64,000 bases of DNA from Chamaea fasciata (taxonomy: Eukaryota > Chordata > Aves > Passeriformes > Sylviidae). Within the stretch, counting starts at the first letter, position 1, and the number at the start of each line of letters is the position of its first letter. This document shows positions 61,946 through 64,000 of this stretch, piece after piece. The DNA is taken from contig JARCOQ010000002.1 of the NCBI GenBank assembly GCA_029207755.1, positions 81,152,317 through 81,216,316 of the forward strand, read 5' to 3'. Made by a program: the position numbers and the translations under genes. The notes under the pieces are model-generated. The model was not told the DNA's origin. It worked only from the letters and a program-made list of their open reading frames with translations, and made no database searches.

Positions 61946-63536
61946 TGTGTGAACATACAGGGGGGTGTGTGTTTGCATATCAACAGATGTGTAAATCCCA
62001 ACGCAAAGCTGAAATGCACTGCTTCCAAGGTTCCTGTTTTGAGAGACATTACAGTTCCATGGCAGTTTAAGCCAAAGGTACAACAGCAGTTTGGCGAAGT
62101 CTTACTTTCATTAGGTCTTGACGTTGAGTTGGGCTGCATTGCTGTTCCTTTGAGGCAATGGTTTCCACAGTAAAGCTTTGTATTTCAGTACTGTCTTCTG
62201 CTTGTCTTTTAAGCTTACCAAATATAAATCACCAAATAAATACTTGTAGGAAGTATCAGGATTCCCAAAGGCTAGCCTTTCTAATGCGCGTTATCAGAGG
62301 GACAAGAGGAAAAATTCTTTTTAAAATGACCTTATGCTTATTTACCTAGCCTTTTACTTAGTTTAAATAATCAATGATTATGAAATACTGTGAATGCTGT
62401 AAAATGGGATGGGACTCCTTGTTACAGGAAAATGTTGTTTTCAAAGTTACAATAATTGCATGAAATACAGTGCTGTAATACAATATTTCTTCAAAAAAAT
62501 TTTTTTAAGTGAAGCAAGAATGCCGTCCAAGAGCTTGAAGGGGTGAATGCTTCTTGATATAACTGGGACATGAGACAGTGACTGGTTGTTGCAGTCTAGG
62601 AACAGAAGCAGTCTTGTCTAGAGAGAGGATCATGTTTGTCCAGGTGATGGGTTGGTGAGTCTGCTCTGTTTCTCAAGTTGACTACATCAGACATCAAAAT
62701 CTAAATACACTGTTCTCCCACTCCCACCAGTCTTTTCCAGATTATTCTGGCCCCCTGTTAGTCACAAAATTAGAGATGCAAGAGAAATGCACACATGCTC
62801 TTCATAATTCTGACAGAGTATATACATCATAAGATGTTACCTTGTAAACTGCTTGAAAGATTTATAACTTCCCATCCAGCACACCAGGGTGGGAAATAAA
62901 GACCAATAAGAGAATTTTGTGTGTGTATGTTGTCTTGCAGTATGTTGAACAGTCTCAAATCTCATACACTTCACAAAGTGCAGACCTTACTGCTCACTGA
63001 ATATCACTATATTAGGTTGCCCTTTTTTATTTCTGTCCTTGAAGTGGAAATTTTGTTCTGTTTGTATCATCTTCTGCTGTACAAGATAGCGCTTGGAAGG
63101 TCTGCTGCTTTGAGCTCCGTAGAAAGTGTGGGTTGTAGCGTTATTGAGAGTAGGATTGTATTGATTTGGCTTCGGGTCTCTTCTAAGCCTGTATGCTTGT
63201 TTGAGAAACCATCCCTTTCTGCTCTTTTTTTTAATTGGTATTGAAAGGTGGGGAGGAACCTAGGAAAAAAATTATCTTAGTCTCCTAGCTAACAAATCTT
63301 GCAACAAGATGTGAGGGCTTGGAAATGAGTGGAACCAGTGAAATTCCACAAAGCTGGGAAGAAAAACTTTAGTAGTAATGTAATTGTTCAATGTTACAGT
63401 AGTCAGCTTTATCTAAATAAGTAGTGAGCATGAAACATTTGTGGCTGGGTAGTTTGCTCTTCCTGTTAACTACTTACTGTATGTTCAGCTGTACTTGTAG
63501 GATGTACTGGCTTTGCAGTTCCAGTAACAAAGTATT

Positions 63537-63625
63537 TGTATATATACATATGTATGTGTATATATATACATATATACACACTTACATGTCTCTATATATT
63601 TATCTATATACCTATATATATATCA
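63537..63625. repeat. TA/CA-rich microsatellite cluster
   Basis: Alternating TATA, CATA and TGTA units with interruptions. It explains the 87-codon tyrosine-rich open stretch across it. Confidence 0.85.
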
Positions 63626-64000
63626 GAAGTAATCACACAGCAGCACTATCTCAGCAGTGTAATATTTTGATAATACTAGCCTGCTGAAATAAAAATAGAA
63701 GAGGTACCCTTCTCATGAAACTTAGATGGCTTATAAAATTAGCTGTGGGTATCAGTCTCCAAATAATAATCCTTAGTGTATGTGGAATAGCCATTGCAAA
63801 ACTTCATCCCTTGAAGTGAGATTTTTATTAATTCTTTGTCTCTTAGTAGTTTTGTTTAATAGTGGGGCTCTTACTCTTGTGAATATGTTGTTGAGAAAGC
63901 ATTTTTTGGAGTTCTTTCATTCTGTAAAGAAAGTCAGCAAAATGTTGAATAATGTAGGTAAGGAGAATGGTTTTACTGTCTCATTATCAATGTTCTTATA

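Larger units (their letters stand above)
59961..64000. other. Right-hand region, probable ABHD13 5' intron
   Basis: By the vertebrate gene order, this stretch should be the start of ABHD13, which has a noncoding first exon, a long intron and a single coding exon. No reading frame here resembles the alpha/beta hydrolase ABHD13, so its coding exon lies beyond the window. The region holds a G/T-rich low-complexity tract, a small candidate exon, a tRNA-like relic and a TA/CA microsatellite. The gene assignment is inference from synteny. Confidence 0.5.

Noticed and set aside
59961..64000. ABHD13 coding exon
   Set aside because: Expected from synteny, but no open frame here resembles the alpha/beta hydrolase protein; it must lie beyond the right end.
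1..64000. CRISPR array, bacterial operon or phage-like module
   Set aside because: No regularly spaced direct repeats with unique spacers, no compact gene clusters and no ribosome-binding-site pattern. The sequence is a vertebrate nuclear region.

Overview
The window looks like nuclear DNA from a bird, most likely a songbird. It is AT-rich, carries many CR1 LINE fragments in both orientations, and has one SINE built from a tRNA-Ile-like head and a CR1 tail (the TguSINE1 design). It also holds two copies of a long LTR of a type I know from avian ERVL-like elements. There is no bacterial or viral gene organisation and no CRISPR array.

The only protein gene I can name with confidence is LIG4, DNA ligase IV of non-homologous end joining. 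It lies on the minus strand with its whole coding sequence in one exon (58871 down to 56133, 912 aa). The reading frame stays open for 16 more codons upstream, but that stretch reads the polypyrimidine tract and acceptor site of an intron. The true start is therefore the ATG at 58871. A CpG island (about 59085-59960) sits just beyond the 5' intron. In vertebrates LIG4 is head-to-head with ABHD13, so this island is probably a shared divergent promoter and ABHD13 should run rightward out of the window. The ABHD13 coding exon is not visible here; one small exon-like block (61511-61546) may belong to its 5' end.

Positions 1 to about 55300 appear to be a gene desert, consistent with the gap next to LIG4 on the NALF1 (FAM155A) side in other vertebrates. 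It holds CR1 pieces (6396-7330 minus, 8274-8330 plus, 11850-13004 plus, 19840-20275 plus, 39850-40098 plus, 42806-42945 minus, 52836-53295 minus) and the SINE (14681-14790 minus). It also holds two related LTRs in opposite orientation (16977-17832 plus, 31096-32175 minus), each with a near-perfect 5-bp target duplication, a different LTR-like unit (24439-24893) and several microsatellites. Less certain items are a spliced-looking exon (42316-42424), a decayed coding-like island (45792-46074), and AT-rich blocks with retained CpGs that could be conserved enhancers (35040-35126, 36895-37180).

I found no previously undescribed multi-gene system. The best leads are the unassigned exon-like and coding-like blocks, the possible enhancers, the inverted LTR pair and the divergent promoter.
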